A program made the translations under genes and the position numbers. This document shows positions 45,268-55,965 of a DNA stretch of 64,000 nt, in pieces. The DNA is from Platanthera guangdongensis (lineage: Eukaryota; Streptophyta; Magnoliopsida; Asparagales; Orchidaceae), in NCBI GenBank assembly GCA_039583875.1, contig CM077166.1, positions 82,520,564 through 82,584,563 of the forward strand, given 5' to 3'. The notes beneath the pieces are model-generated. The model did no database searches and was not told where the DNA came from. It saw only the letters and a list, made by a program, of their open reading frames with translations. The stretch's first letter is position 1; every line of letters starts with the position of its first letter.

Positions 45268-45560
45268 AAAACGTCGAACTGAGCTCTACTATCGTCGAAC
45301 TGAGCTCTGCGATTTAGACTTAGACAGCAATAGAGATCGTCGATCTGAGCTTAACTATCGTCGAACTGAGCTCAGAGATAGAGAATCAACACTGGAGTCA
45401 AGATCGTCGAACTGAGCTCGAAGATCGTCGAATGGAGTTCGACGATTTGTTGAAGTTGAGCACAGCAATCGTCGAATGCAGTTCGACGATCCGTCGAAGT
45501 GAGCTCAACGATCGTCGATTGGAGTTCGACGATTCGTCGTACTGAGCTCGACGAAATGAC
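45268..45560. repeat. ATCGTCGAA/TTCGACGAT dyad array in copia-C U3
   Basis: About ten TCGTCGAA or TTCGACGA blocks. Perfect inverted 9-bp arms occur at 45424-45446 and 45468-45490 (ATCGTCGAA-n5-TTCGACGAT), and a third dyad follows near 45510. CTGAGCTC recurs between them. TCGAATGCAGTTCG (45472-45485) is also in the gypsy-1 LTR. Confidence 0.88.
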
Positions 45561-45572
45561 ATAGTCTCCAAA

Positions 45573-47038
45573 TGATGCTTAAGATCACGGCAGTGAACCG
45601 GTCGCACAAGTAATATAAAATGGGGGCTTTCCCAAGTATCGATCTCACAAGGAACACAGTAAGGTGGAGTTAATTTCGAGGAGGACTTGAGATTGAAGTC
45701 CTTAGGGTCGGCGGTAACGATGGGGGCTTTGATATTACGGACAAAGAAAATAAAACACTATCAACTACTCCTATGAAACGCCGATATGCGATGCTTCGCC
45801 AGGCGGGAAGGAAGACTAGTCGGGCCGCTATGCACCGAATCACTAGGTGGATGTGCGAGTAGGCTTGCGGATGAGGTGGTTAGAACGGTGGAATGAGAGT
45901 CATGAGCACCTCTTCGCTACGCACGCCACTAGCAATAGCTAGTGCGGTAAGGGCGGATGGATGGTGGATGGATAAATAGGCGCACCTCAAGTAAATATAA
46001 CGAAAATATATAATCACATAGATATGATTACAGATAAACGTATATTACACTAAGCATAGCTTCATCAAATACAAAGAGTTCAACTAAAATATCAACAACA
46101 AGAGAAGAAAAGTGTGCGAAATCGACCGGATCCGAAGCCTTGCTGAGGATTCACGGTTGTAATCGTCGGGTTGTCAATCCGCGTCCAAGCTCGGTCCGCA
46201 ACTGCGTCCAGGGTAGAGAAGGGCTGTCAACACCTTCCAATGGCCCATCTTCTTCGTGTCACAATCTGGTGGAGGATGGCACAACTTCCCCTTGCTTGAT
46301 GGAGAAAGCTAGGTCAAGCCCTTCTTGAAGCTCAAGGATGAAGGAGGAGGCCGAGAGGAAGCTCCGGCTTTGATTTGGCGGTGAAAGCTTGCCCGGAGCA
46401 CCTCCCTAGTGTGGAGATTGAAGGAGGATGGCAGAATCCCTCCTAGGAGACGAAAACGGCGGAGGAAAAATGAGCGATCACGAATTAGGGCGAAACCTGC
46501 AAATTTATAGATTGCAGAAATTATAATGCACACGACCAGTGGCGCACGACCAGTGGTATTGCGCACTATCTCCAGTGGTAGTGCGTTTGCCCCAGGAAGA
46601 TTTTGGAAAAATATGGAATCAATGCACACGATCAGTGGCGCACGACCAGTGGTCGTGCTCACTGTGTCCAGTGATAGTGCGCATACCCCATGCAGATTCT
46701 GGAAATCAAGGAATATTGCGCACGAGCAGTGGCGCACGACCAGTGGTCGTGCGCACTATATCCAGTGAGCGTGCGCAGTATTCCTGCTTCCAAACATCCC
46801 CAGAACACGCACACGAACCATGTACAAAGCACTGATATGTGCAGACATTCCAGACGAGCACAATAAGGAGTACAAATAATAAAAGTACAAAAATACACAA
46901 CACTGGGCCTAAGTGCGCACTTCCTATGAAAATAGAGACAAGATGAAATATGAACGACATATAACTAAAAGTGAAGTGCAAACGCGTGAAAACTAGCCCA
47001 GATGAGTCTGAAAAACCTTATATAAATCGGACTCATCA
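45573..47038 (-). repeat. 3' LTR of TR-GAG1b
   Basis: 1466 bp. It has the TATA-like CTATAAATTT (46501-46510, minus) and a CGCACGACCA/TGGTCGTGCG array at 46530-46790. It resembles TR-GAG1a LTRs but differs in the leader. Confidence 0.92.
46530..46790. repeat. Palindrome array, TR-GAG1b left LTR
   Basis: Three full CGCACGACCA/TGGTCGTGC palindromes and several GTAGTGCG/GATAGTGCG half-sites. Fewer intact copies than in TR-GAG1a, in the same position upstream of the TATA box. Confidence 0.82.
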
Positions 47039-47053
47039 CACCCCCAGACTTAA
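47039..47053 (-). promoter_or_regulatory. Polypurine tract, TR-GAG1b
   Basis: AAGTCTGGGGGTG on the minus strand, next to the 3' LTR. Confidence 0.8.
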
Positions 47054-48810
47054 CTGTTTGCGCGTCCCGAGCAAACAAAATCTAAGCAGATAGGGAAAAT
47101 TACTAGCTAACAAAGAAATTGAAAAACAAATTACCATGCGAAGTCGCATGCTTGCGTGCGTAAAAATACAATAGAGAAAATTTCTGAGTATGCAGAATAG
47201 TTTATATTTTTCACAATGCCTATCAAAATTTTATTACTACTCAAAAATAGAATCACGGTGAATCAACTGGTCACGCATAGGAAGAAAGTAGGCAGGCCAC
47301 TAAGGTGAGCTTTGCCAAAGATCGGGGCTCAGGATCACCTGCAAAGGAATCCACCAATGTCGGGGACCATACGCTTTCCCGTTCACACTCTCTCCACGAC
47401 ACTAGTTAGACTCAAGCGCAAATCCGTAGGACTTTAGGATAATCACGGGGCTTGGGTTATGGTGAGGTAAACAATGATAAAAAGAAAGACTATGCACCTA
47501 ACCCAAATGAGCTAGCCTAAAAAGAATCCAACCGCTAACCACAATATATACAGGTACACAACACCTCCAGACTTTAACTTTTAACAAATGGGTGTGTGCA
47601 CCGCCTACTCCAAATATAATCACATTTCCATAAAGATTTTCAATTTAAACTTTTTCTTTTCACTTCTATTTTTTTCTTTACAAATATTTTTCTCTCTTTT
47701 TTTTCTTTTTCTTCATTTTATTTGCACAATTCAGCAGATATAAACTTGGGAGCACTTCCACATTTTCATAAATAATAACACCACATCACATCCCAACATG
47801 AAAATATAAAACACTAAACTCAACTTGGGTGTGCGACTAGGATAGTCTATGGGGCTTTGGTGAATGAAGGTGGAGCTAAATCAAAAGAATGGTAGGCACA
47901 ACGGGGCTAGTGATGACAAGACGTTAGGAACGGTACAAAGCTCAACCGGGCCAAAATGATGGCCTACATCACGCTTACGCTTGACTAACCATGCACATAT
48001 GCTTCGAGAGTAGCTTGGGGCAAGTTCTTAGCCACCGAGAAAGATAATCCTTCCTCCCGACTCGAGCAAAACGAGGCTAGTGGCGGCTACACACATTCTT
48101 ACACTACCGTTTGATTCATACCGGATTCACCAATTTTTGAGTAAAATTAAAAGTCTTTACGTAAATAGAAAAATATAAAACTATAAGCATACAGAAAAAT
48201 TTAATCTACTCGAATTTCTACACGAGACGAGAGCAGTTGACTAGAAACACAACAAGGTCAACATTTTACTCTGTCTCACAATCCTAAGCCAGCACCATAA
48301 TTTTCCCAAATCTAACAAAAGAAACGAGTTTAACTCGCAGCACGCAAAAAGCTAAGCACGCGCTCATGTGGGTGCAGTGGTGTGTAGTGCAATGAACTAA
48401 TCAAAATAAAACTATAAAGGCTTCTAGTATGCACATGAGATGTGCACGTGCAAAAGGTAACAAAACTGGCTCTCCCCGAGACTTAAACTAAACGACACAT
48501 CATATGATGGAGAAATTAAAAATCATAAAAAGCTAAGGGAAGAGGTTACCCAATGCTCAGCTAATGAGCATACCAGAAGACGCGTGGAAACCTGATGCAG
48601 GCCCGACATATGAAGAATCACAACCCTGCCAATGCAATTTGCCAAGAATACCTGCAGGGGTGAGCTCCGCAAAAACAAAAGAAAACTATACAAAATACAA
48701 ATAAATACTAAAACTAAAATAGACATGAAAAATAAAAATTGCAGAAAATAAAAGATAAGTACTGGTGGTTATTGTCATCCCAGCACGACTTATTCGGCTA
48801 TGAAAAGGTT
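47054..48810. other. Non-coding internal region of TR-GAG1b
   Basis: Collinear with 13876-15623 of TR-GAG1a, including the T-rich run near 47640-47720. No gene is supported. Confidence 0.7.
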
Positions 48811-50166
48811 CTAGCTAATGGGTCTATGAAAAGAAAAATGCACAGGTAACTGTTTCAATATCTGTTTCGGTAATGGGTACCGATACGACGATAGAATAGT
48901 TACCCCTCTACCTAAATAGTAATACCTGCCCAACACAGGTAGAGGAAATAAGAAATAAGAAGAGGAGGAGCACTGGTCCTCGCTCATCTTATCACAAAAG
49001 AAATCCTTGCCTAGCAAGGTATCGTCTACAGGGAGTCTGCAGGAGGAGAAAGCGATGAATGGAGCTTCCTCAACAGAGGAGGAATCAACCTCCTCGCAAA
49101 AGAGGATGTTATCATCCATGACTCGGGGGGAAAGCTCCAAGTCCTCTTGAAGGTCCTGCAGAGACTCAACCTGCACAGGCTCAGATACAAAAATGGGATC
49201 AAGAAATAAAGGAGATGAATAACTAAAATAATCAGAAATAGGGGGAGTGGTCCCGGTCTCACTCCCAGCAGGATCCCAACATAGATCATCGACAGTGTCA
49301 TATGATTCATGACGAGGGGAATCCACGAGCTCGAGGTCCTCGGTGGTGGTTTGGACCTCCTCATCCATCAAGGAAGTGGAAACTTCCTCAATAAAGAGGA
49401 TCTCCTCATCAACACACCTCGGTGCATCCACATGTTCCAAGACGTAATACTGTCCATTAATGAAAATAATATCCTCGTCAAACATGGGAACATCCTCAGG
49501 CTCAGAATTACAATCCGACCGAACATCATCAACCGACTCACTAAAAATAGGGATAGACAATTCTTGCAAAGAATGCGGAGGAACAACAGCATCAGAGAAA
49601 ATATGTGCAGGTTCCTCCGGGGGTGAATCAACAAGAGGGGAAGAGTGCATGGGGAGAGACGGTGCCACAATGTCGTCACACCGATCAGTAGAAAGTCTGA
49701 TGGGTATATCCGCAGCAGTCCCCCATAGACAAGGTGGTGCTGCGAACATATCATCAGAATCAGAAGGGGCCGCCGATTGAGAGGTAGATGGAATGAATCA
49801 GATACCCGGTTCATCATCCTCCTCCAACTGACGCTGAAATTCTGCGCAATCTTTCAACACGTGGTCGGTGCTACGACAACACAAACATCATTTTCCATTA
49901 CTCCTCGGTATAGGTGGGACCGGAGAGGAATAAGAAAAATATGAAGGCGTAGAAGAGGAGTGACCATAAGAACTGGGTTGGGTGTATGAAGTACCATAAG
50001 AAGACGGTGCTCCATATACAGAACCACGAGAATTATGCTCCCATTCTTCAGTGGGGCACTCATCACTACCACGCCTATAATCCCTGCACCATCGGCAATG
50101 GATATTCATATAAGAATACATGGTGCAACAAGAATAATTCATCAACAGAAAGTTTCTAAGCAACAA
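48811..50166 (-). pseudogene. Zinc-knuckle acidic Gag-like ORF, TR-GAG1b
   Basis: One reading frame of about 452 codons from ATG 50166, interrupted by two TGA codons (49888-49890 and near 49798). The zinc knuckle CLCCRSTDHVLKDC lies between the two stops. The acidic region and the conserved end (FSFHRPIS) follow in the 312-codon run 49749-48811. An additional Cys-rich site (HCRWCRDYRRGSDEC) precedes the knuckle. The order matches 15624-16910. The frame is preserved through both stops, so they are recent or are read through. Confidence 0.72.
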
Positions 50167-50350
50167 TTAACTACACAGCACAAATAAAAGAATAGGAAAA
50201 CCTGCTACAACAAAATTAAAACTAGAAGAGGAACAAATAAAAACAAAAAAACAGATTCTAAAAACTTAAATAAAGAAGAAACATGAAATATACAAATGGA
50301 AAAGGGCTTCTATCTCCTATCTTCCTCTCCAAAAACTCACACGACTGTGT

Positions 50351-50368
50351 TCCCTGGCAACGGCGCCA
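50351..50368 (-). promoter_or_regulatory. Primer binding site (tRNA-Asp), TR-GAG1b
   Basis: TCCCTGGCAACGGCGCCA on the plus strand is the tRNA-Asp 3' end with one mismatch, at a different base from TR-GAG1a. It is 6 bases from the LTR. Confidence 0.82.
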
Positions 50369-50374
50369 AAAACT

Positions 50375-51840
50375 TGATGCTTAAGATCATGGCAGTGAAC
50401 CAGTCGCACAAGTAATATAAAATGGGGGCTTTCCCAAGTATCGATCTCACAAGGAACACAGTAAGGTGAAGTTAATTTCGAGGAGGACTTGAGATTGAAG
50501 TCCTTAGGGTCGGCGGTAATGATGGGGGCTTTGATATTGCGGACAAAGAAAATAAAACACTATCAACTACTCCTATGCAACGCTGCTATGAGATGCTTCG
50601 CCAGGCGGGATGGAAGATTAGTCGGGCCGCTATGCACCGAATCACTAGGTGGATGGGCGAGTACGCTTGCGGATGAGGTGGTTAGAACGGCGGAATGAGG
50701 GTCATGAGCACCTCTTGGCTACGCACGCCACAAGCAATTGCCAGTGCGGCAAGGGCGGATGGATGGTGGATGGACAAATAGGCGCACCTCAAGTAAATAT
50801 AACGAAAATATACAATCACATAGATATGATTACAGATAAACGTATATTACACTAAGCATAGCTTCATCAAATACAAAGAGTTCAACTAAACTATCAACAA
50901 CAAGAGAAGAAAAGTGTGCGAAATCGACCGGATCCGAAGCCTTGCTGAGGATTCACGGTTGTAATCGTCAGGTTGTCAATCCGCATCCAAGCTCGGTCCG
51001 CAACTGCGTCCGAGGTAGAGAAGGGTTGTCACCACCTTCCAATGTCCCGTCTTCTTCGTGTCACAATCTGGTGGAGGATGGCACAACTTCCCCTTGCTTG
51101 ATGGAGAAAGCTAGGTCAAACCCTTCTTGAAGCTCAAGGATGAAGGAGGAGGCCGAGAGGAAGCTCCGGCTTTGATTTGGCGGTGAAAGCTTGCCCGGAG
51201 CACCTCCCTAGTGTGGAGATTGAAGAAGGATGGCGGAATCCCTCCTCGGAGACGAAAACGGCAGAGGAAAAATGAGTGATCACGAATTAGGGCGGAACCT
51301 GCAAATTTATAGATTGCAGAAATTATAATGCACACGACCAGTGGCACACGACCAGTGGTAGTGCGCACTATGTCCAGTGGTAGTGCGTTTGGCCCAGGCA
51401 GATTTTGGAAAAATATGGAATCAATGCACACGATCAGTGGAGCACGACCAGTGGTCGTGCGCACTGTGTCCAGTGATAGTGCGCATACCCCAGGCAGATT
51501 CTTGAAATCAAGGAACATTACGCACGAGCAGTGGCGCACGAACAGTGGTCGTGCGCACTATATCCAGTGAGCGTGCACAGTATTCCTGCTTCCAAACATC
51601 CCCGGAACACGCACACGAACCCTGTACAAAGCACTGATATGTGCAGACATTCCAGACGAGCACAATAAGGAGTACAAATAATAAAAGTACAAAAATACAC
51701 AACCCTGGGCCTATGTGTGCACTTCCTATGAAAATAGAGACAAGATGAAATATGAACCATATATAACTAAAAGTGAAGTGCAAATGCGTGAAAACTAGCC
51801 CAGATGAGTCTAAAAAACCTTAAATAAATCGGACTCATCA
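50375..51840 (-). repeat. 5' LTR of TR-GAG1b
   Basis: 1466 bp, paired with 45573-47038. The palindrome array is at 51328-51590 and the TATA-like CTATAAATTT at 51303-51312 (minus). Confidence 0.92.
51328..51590. repeat. Palindrome array, TR-GAG1b right LTR
   Basis: Same motif set as 46530-46790, directly upstream of the TATA-like box in LTR orientation. Confidence 0.82.
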
Positions 51841-52000
51841 CCAAACTGAAAAACCTTGGTCTTGAGGGCAGCTTCCAAACCTAACTACTAACCCTTAGAC
51901 TCAATTATAATTGACCTTTAGATCTATACAATGAGGTCAAAAACAGTTTTCCTAAAGACATAGTGATCCTGACCCAAATTAGTAATAGGGTGTTCCAACA

Positions 52001-52016
52001 ATCTCCCCCTATTTGG
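52001..52016 (-). promoter_or_regulatory. Polypurine tract, copia-C
   Basis: The minus strand reads CCAAATAGGGGGAGAT directly before the LTR start TGTTGG, the classic tract of this copia lineage. Copia-A has a degraded version (AGGGCGAGAT). Confidence 0.88.
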
Positions 52017-52153
52017 GTTAGGATTACTATTTACAGAATTTGGAGAAATTAAAGAACGACATTCAAAGCAACAATAAACAACAACATAGCAGAAACACAG
52101 ATATAATATCTCAGACAGAAATCAGAAATCAGAATAATTGTCACCTTATAGAA

Positions 52154-53215
52154 TTATTCTTTCTCCTTACTCTTTATAAGTTTAATTTCTCTATTAGGAT
52201 TAAGAGCTTCTTTCTTTGACCTTCTGTCATCAGTTGCACCTAAAGAAGTTTGTTGTTTAGGCCTTGGTACCACAGCTTCAGGGTGCAGCTCCATGTATCT
52301 TTCTGAATCAAAAAATTTGTTGGAGGCATATCTTTCAAGTTCCTTCTTTATTTGTTCAGACAGTGTAGTAATGCTGGAGGTGTCTCTGCCTTGCTCTCTG
52401 GCATTCTTGATCTGATCCAGGGCAGCTAATTCTTTCATCCTGGCAGTCCATGAAGTATGACTATTTTCTGGATCCTCAAAGGGCACTGGAGGCTCATATC
52501 TGTTGGAAGGATTATCTGGAGGAGCTCTGGATGAGACTACTTCTTTCAACTTGTAGGGAAAAGGACCTGAAGTTGTATTTGATGAAGCTTGTCCTTCCCT
52601 AGAGTATGGATGTTGCCTTGAATAGCCTTTGGAGTAGACTTGGAATTCCCTCTGGCTTCCTCTATAATTTTATCTCCTAGATTGAGAACCTCTGGATTGG
52701 CCTCCCCTATATTGAGATCTTGCATGAGGCTGATAGGGGGTTTGACTTCTAGCAGAGGGTTAAGCAGCTGAGCTTCCACCTGCACCTGCATCAGGAGGAG
52801 GAGGTGGAGGAGGATGAGGATGATGAAACTGAGAAGATCCTTTTTCATATTTCCTCTTCTTCTTCATAGCCTTAAGTTGGTTCTTGGAATATTGCATCCA
52901 ATGTTCAGTAATGGGGCAGTCATGAAGATTGTAATAAGGTATGTCATTTGTATCTTTGACTTTGGCTGGGGGAACTCTTTTCATAGCCTTGCTCCTTGCC
53001 TTTCTTTTCCTGGCTATAGTGGCAGAAGAATCATCAGAATCAGTCTTATATTCATCACTTTCAGAGCTTTGCTCATCATATAAAGCATCAATCTTTTTCA
53101 GATAATCTTTCTGAAGTTGGGTTGGAGCAGATGAGATAGCAGTTGTAGCAGTAGCAGTAGTAACAACAGATACAGAACTTTCTGGAGCAATTCTTGCAGA
53201 AGATATAGTAGCAGT
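52154..53215 (-). pseudogene. 3' ORF C-terminal part, copia-C
   Basis: Three overlapping frames form one broken gene. The first has a Ser/Thr/Ala-rich start, an acidic SDEYKTDSDDSS segment and a basic KRKARSKAMKR segment with an HDCPITEHWMQYSKN motif, then a His/Pro-rich stretch. An Arg/Gly/Ser-rich part and a charged helical C-terminus (SHTSWTARMKELAALDQ) follow. By place (between pol and the polypurine tract) it matches the copia-A 3' ORF, though only the C-terminus looks alike. The upstream part is lost at the LTR-A junction (53216). Confidence 0.62.
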
Positions 53216-55327
53216 TGTAACACTCCCTATCCGTCGCATAGCATATAGCAGTAGGTCCGGCCGGGGCCCGACGCCATATACCACGGACAGACCGGGTGGT
53301 TACGTATGGAAACCATCCAACCAATCTCAACGTCCTACACAGAGCATTCTAGCGGAAGCAGTTTAAAAGAGTTGTAAAACAAGAACCCAGCATAAGAGCA
53401 TGAATGTCCACTAATACGAAAATAGGAATGTTGTTACAAAAATACTCAAAACAAGCCTTAAGGCCTTACAAAAAGTTTCACTTGTCTGTTACATGATTTA
53501 CAAACCACGGCATGCAGGCCGGTCATACATGAATAAAGCAATAAACATTTCCATTCGGGCCTTCGAGGGCCGGCTTCGCAAAAAGGGCTTTAGCCCGCTA
53601 TTGACTGCTTGGTCCAGCTGCACCTGCAAACAACAAACCACCGCACGGTGGAAAAACAAGATAACGGTCAGCAATGCTGACCAAATTATAATGATCCCGC
53701 CCCCAACTCGGGGCGGTGATGCTCCTTCCCTGCATTTCATTAGCATAAGCGAGCAAAGTATATAACCATAGCCATTTCATCACAGGCGTTGGCTCGCACG
53801 GCCACACGCCCCGTGCACTCAGGGCACATTCTCGGTGAAACAGTCTATGTCGTGTCAATTTAAGCCACCAACATTCTGGACTCACCACCGCCAACTGACG
53901 GCCATTCCTATGAGCAATTTGTCTTCCTGGCATGGGTCACGTCAATTTAAGCCATTGACCGCCGAAGACTCACATCTATGCCAACGGCGAGTGCCATGCA
54001 ACTTTAGGTCTCTCTAACCCGAACGACATAGAGCGGGTACGGCTCCATCTAACCCGTGCTCACATCGCAACGACAATTTAAGCCATATGCGCGGGTCAAA
54101 CTTTCACCGAGTCCCATTCTAACACAAGTCACATAACCCCGTTATGTTCAAGATGGCTCTCAGGCCACCAAGTTGGCAAGACCTCGTGTCTGCCCAGTTT
54201 TCCGAGTGCACCTTTGGGTTAGTCCCCAAGGCTCCCTGCTGCAATCTACCGCGTAGAAAACCCTAAAACAACCAATAGCACGGAGTCTTCTCCGGCTATT
54301 ATGCAATGCAACATCACCGATCCAGACCAACTTGTCCGGGTAGGCTTCACACATCATGCCTATGTCCGTTCTCGAATACGAACTCTAAACAACAGAGACT
54401 TTACATATCTACCCGAAGGAACGCCTCAAACTCACCGCAAACTCGCGAGAGTGGGCTTCCTATGCAAAATAAGTAGAGCTTCACATGCTCAAGTTGAGAA
54501 TCGTTACTATAGCATTCTTCTTTGGCGCCATGGAAATGTACACGGATGAAAAGCACCGCAATCTCCTTCCCTTCGTAGATCCGAAGTCGGCTCGCGATTT
54601 GGAGCTCTGAAACTCCTCCAATGACTGGATCTAGACTTCTTCTTCCTCCTTTGCTCTCCCCTCTCTCTAAGGTTTAGACAGAGAACTACTGCAGGAAAAT
54701 AAGGGTTTTTAAACCCTTCTCTCGGGTATAACCCCTTCGGGATAACCACAGCCGTTAGATCCCATAAAAGGGATGCACAGATACGATCCAGGTCTGACCT
54801 GGACAAATGGGGCTAAACACCGTACGAATCACCAACAGGAGCAGGATACGTCCACATCAAAACAATGTCAGAACAATTAGTCAACTCCCGCCAAAACCCG
54901 TGTGTCGACACTTCGTGTCAACAAAGTCAAACACGCCACAATCCGCCCATAGCTCGACGATCGTCGTCGACCGCTGCCAGATCGTCGAACGGAGATCTCT
55001 GGCCAAATCGTCGAACACAGCTAGATCGTCGAACGGAAATCTCTGGCAAAATCGTCGAATGGAGCCAGTTCGTCGAACGGAGATCGCTGGACCTATCGTC
55101 GAACACACGACCCGATCGTCGAACCAAACTCGACACGCCCTGGGACACGCCCGTGTTTGCTGCTCGACGATCGTCGAACCCAATTTCATCGACCTCTCGG
55201 CCAAATCATCGAACCCAACATGACACGCCCTGGGACACGCCCGTGTCCCATGCCGTGCGCCTCCTGCCAAATTCCAAATTTGGCCCAGAACGCCTCCCAT
55301 CGCTCTTTTGAGTTTCGGGGCGTAACG
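53216..55327 (-). repeat. Gypsy LTR-A
   Basis: Minus-strand LTR ending GGGAGTGTTACA at 53216, inserted in the copia-C 3' ORF. The other end (CGTAACG, 55321-55327) aligns with the LTR-B start CATTACA at 58087. It is about 2.1 kb and collinear with LTR-B: a CGTCGAAC array, then a leader with the 'GGGATAACC' block, then an interior with 'CAATTTAAGCC' repeats. No internal element sequence is attached at its start; a SINE cluster follows. Confidence 0.78.
54900..55255. repeat. CGTCGAAC dyad array in LTR-A U3
   Basis: About 12 CGTCGAAC or CGTCGAAT units spaced 17-40 bp apart. They include the palindrome CGACGATCGTCG (54955-54966), GTGTCGACAC at the inner end, and ACACGCCCGTGT near the LTR start. 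Confidence 0.86.
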
Positions 55328-55333
55328 ATTCTC

Positions 55334-55537
55334 TTTTTATGTAACGACCCTCAGCCCGAGCTCAGAGGCCCACAGGCTTGTCTCGTTCAAGTCATCGTTA
55401 CCGGGCTGCAGCCCAAGCACCCCAAAACCTCTCCGCCCCTGTTTCTCGACCGCGGTGCATTGTTGAGGCCAGGTCTCGAACCTGCAACCCCCTTGATAAG
55501 GAGTCTTCCAACAACTCCTCATCACCAACTAAGCTGC
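55334..55537 (-). mobile_element. tRNA-derived SINE copy 1
   Basis: Read on the minus strand: A-box-like AGCTCAGTTGG region (here AGCTTAGTTGG), about 42 bases, then B box GGTTCGAGACC, then an unrelated body (GCACCGCGGTCGAG ... GGGCTGCAGCCCGG) and the 3' end GGGTCGTTACATAAAAAG. About 200 bp. Internal pol III promoter boxes with a non-tRNA tail are the defining layout of SINEs. Confidence 0.72.
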
Positions 55538-55762
55538 AGCTCAGTTGGTGATGAGGAGTTATTGGAAGACTCCTTATGAGGGGGTTGCAGGGTTCGATAC
55601 CTGGCCTAAACAATGCACCGCGGCCGAGAAACAGACGCGTAGAGGCTTTGGGGTGCTTGGGCTACAGCTCGGTAACGATGTCTTGAACGAGACAAGCCTG
55701 TGGGCCTTGAGCTTAGGCCGAGGGTCGTTACATAAAAAGTGCACGTTACATAAAAAGTGCAC
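55536..55762 (+). mobile_element. tRNA-derived SINE copy 2
   Basis: Head-to-head with copy 1 through AGCTGCAGCT (55532-55541). The A box AGCTCAGTTGG is intact and the B box reads GGTTCGATACC. It ends GGGTCGTTACATAAAAAGTGCAC, and the tail GTTACATAAAAAGTGCAC is present twice in tandem. Confidence 0.74.
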
Positions 55763-55965
55763 TTTTTATGTAAGACCCTCAGCCCGAGCTCAGAGTCCCA
55801 CAGGCTTGTCTCGTTCAATACATCGTTACTAGGCTGCAGCCCAAGCACCCCAAAGCCTCTCCACACCCGCTTCTCGGCCGCGGTGCATTGTTGAGGCCAG
55901 GTCTCGAACCTGCAACCCCCTTGATAAGGAGTCTTCCAACAACTCCTCATCACCAACTGAGCTGC
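55763..55965 (-). mobile_element. tRNA-derived SINE copy 3
   Basis: Tail-to-tail with copy 2 through a perfect 28-bp palindrome (55746-55773). Its A box (AGCTCAGTTGG) and B box (GGTTCGAGACC) are intact. Its head abuts LTR-B, which lacks about its last 30 bases here. Confidence 0.74.

Larger units (their letters stand above)
45573..51840 (-). mobile_element. Gag-only LTR element TR-GAG1b
   Basis: Second copy of the TR-GAG1 family, of a different subfamily: LTRs 45573-47038 and 50375-51840 (both 1466 bp) and a perfect target duplication CCAAA (45568-45572, 51841-51845). The organisation matches TR-GAG1a: tRNA-Asp primer site, one Gag-like ORF on the minus strand and an AAGTCTGGGGGTG tract. It sits about 155 bp into U3 of copia-C and separates the LTR start from its dyad array. 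Confidence 0.93.
44115..52000 (-). repeat. 3' LTR of copia-C, split by TR-GAG1b
   Basis: On the minus strand it starts TGTTGGAACACCC at 52000, after the polypurine tract, and ends with the SIRE-type CTCTAGAGGGGG...TGAATAG signature at 44115-44170. Without TR-GAG1b it is about 1.6 kb. The TCGTCGAA dyad array (45280-45560) is in U3, with a weak AATAAAAGATAAG box near 45025-45035 at about the same distance from the LTR start as the copia-A TATA box. Its sequence is clearly different from copia-A. Confidence 0.82.

Noticed and set aside
52760..53284. Single 174-codon protein crossing 53216
   Set aside because: The first 20 or so codons translate the end of gypsy LTR-A; the real copia-C coding part begins at the junction.
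55536..55610. Functional tRNA gene
   Set aside because: The A and B boxes are tRNA-like, but no acceptor stem or cloverleaf can be formed, and the unit continues into a conserved non-tRNA body in all copies, so it is a SINE head.
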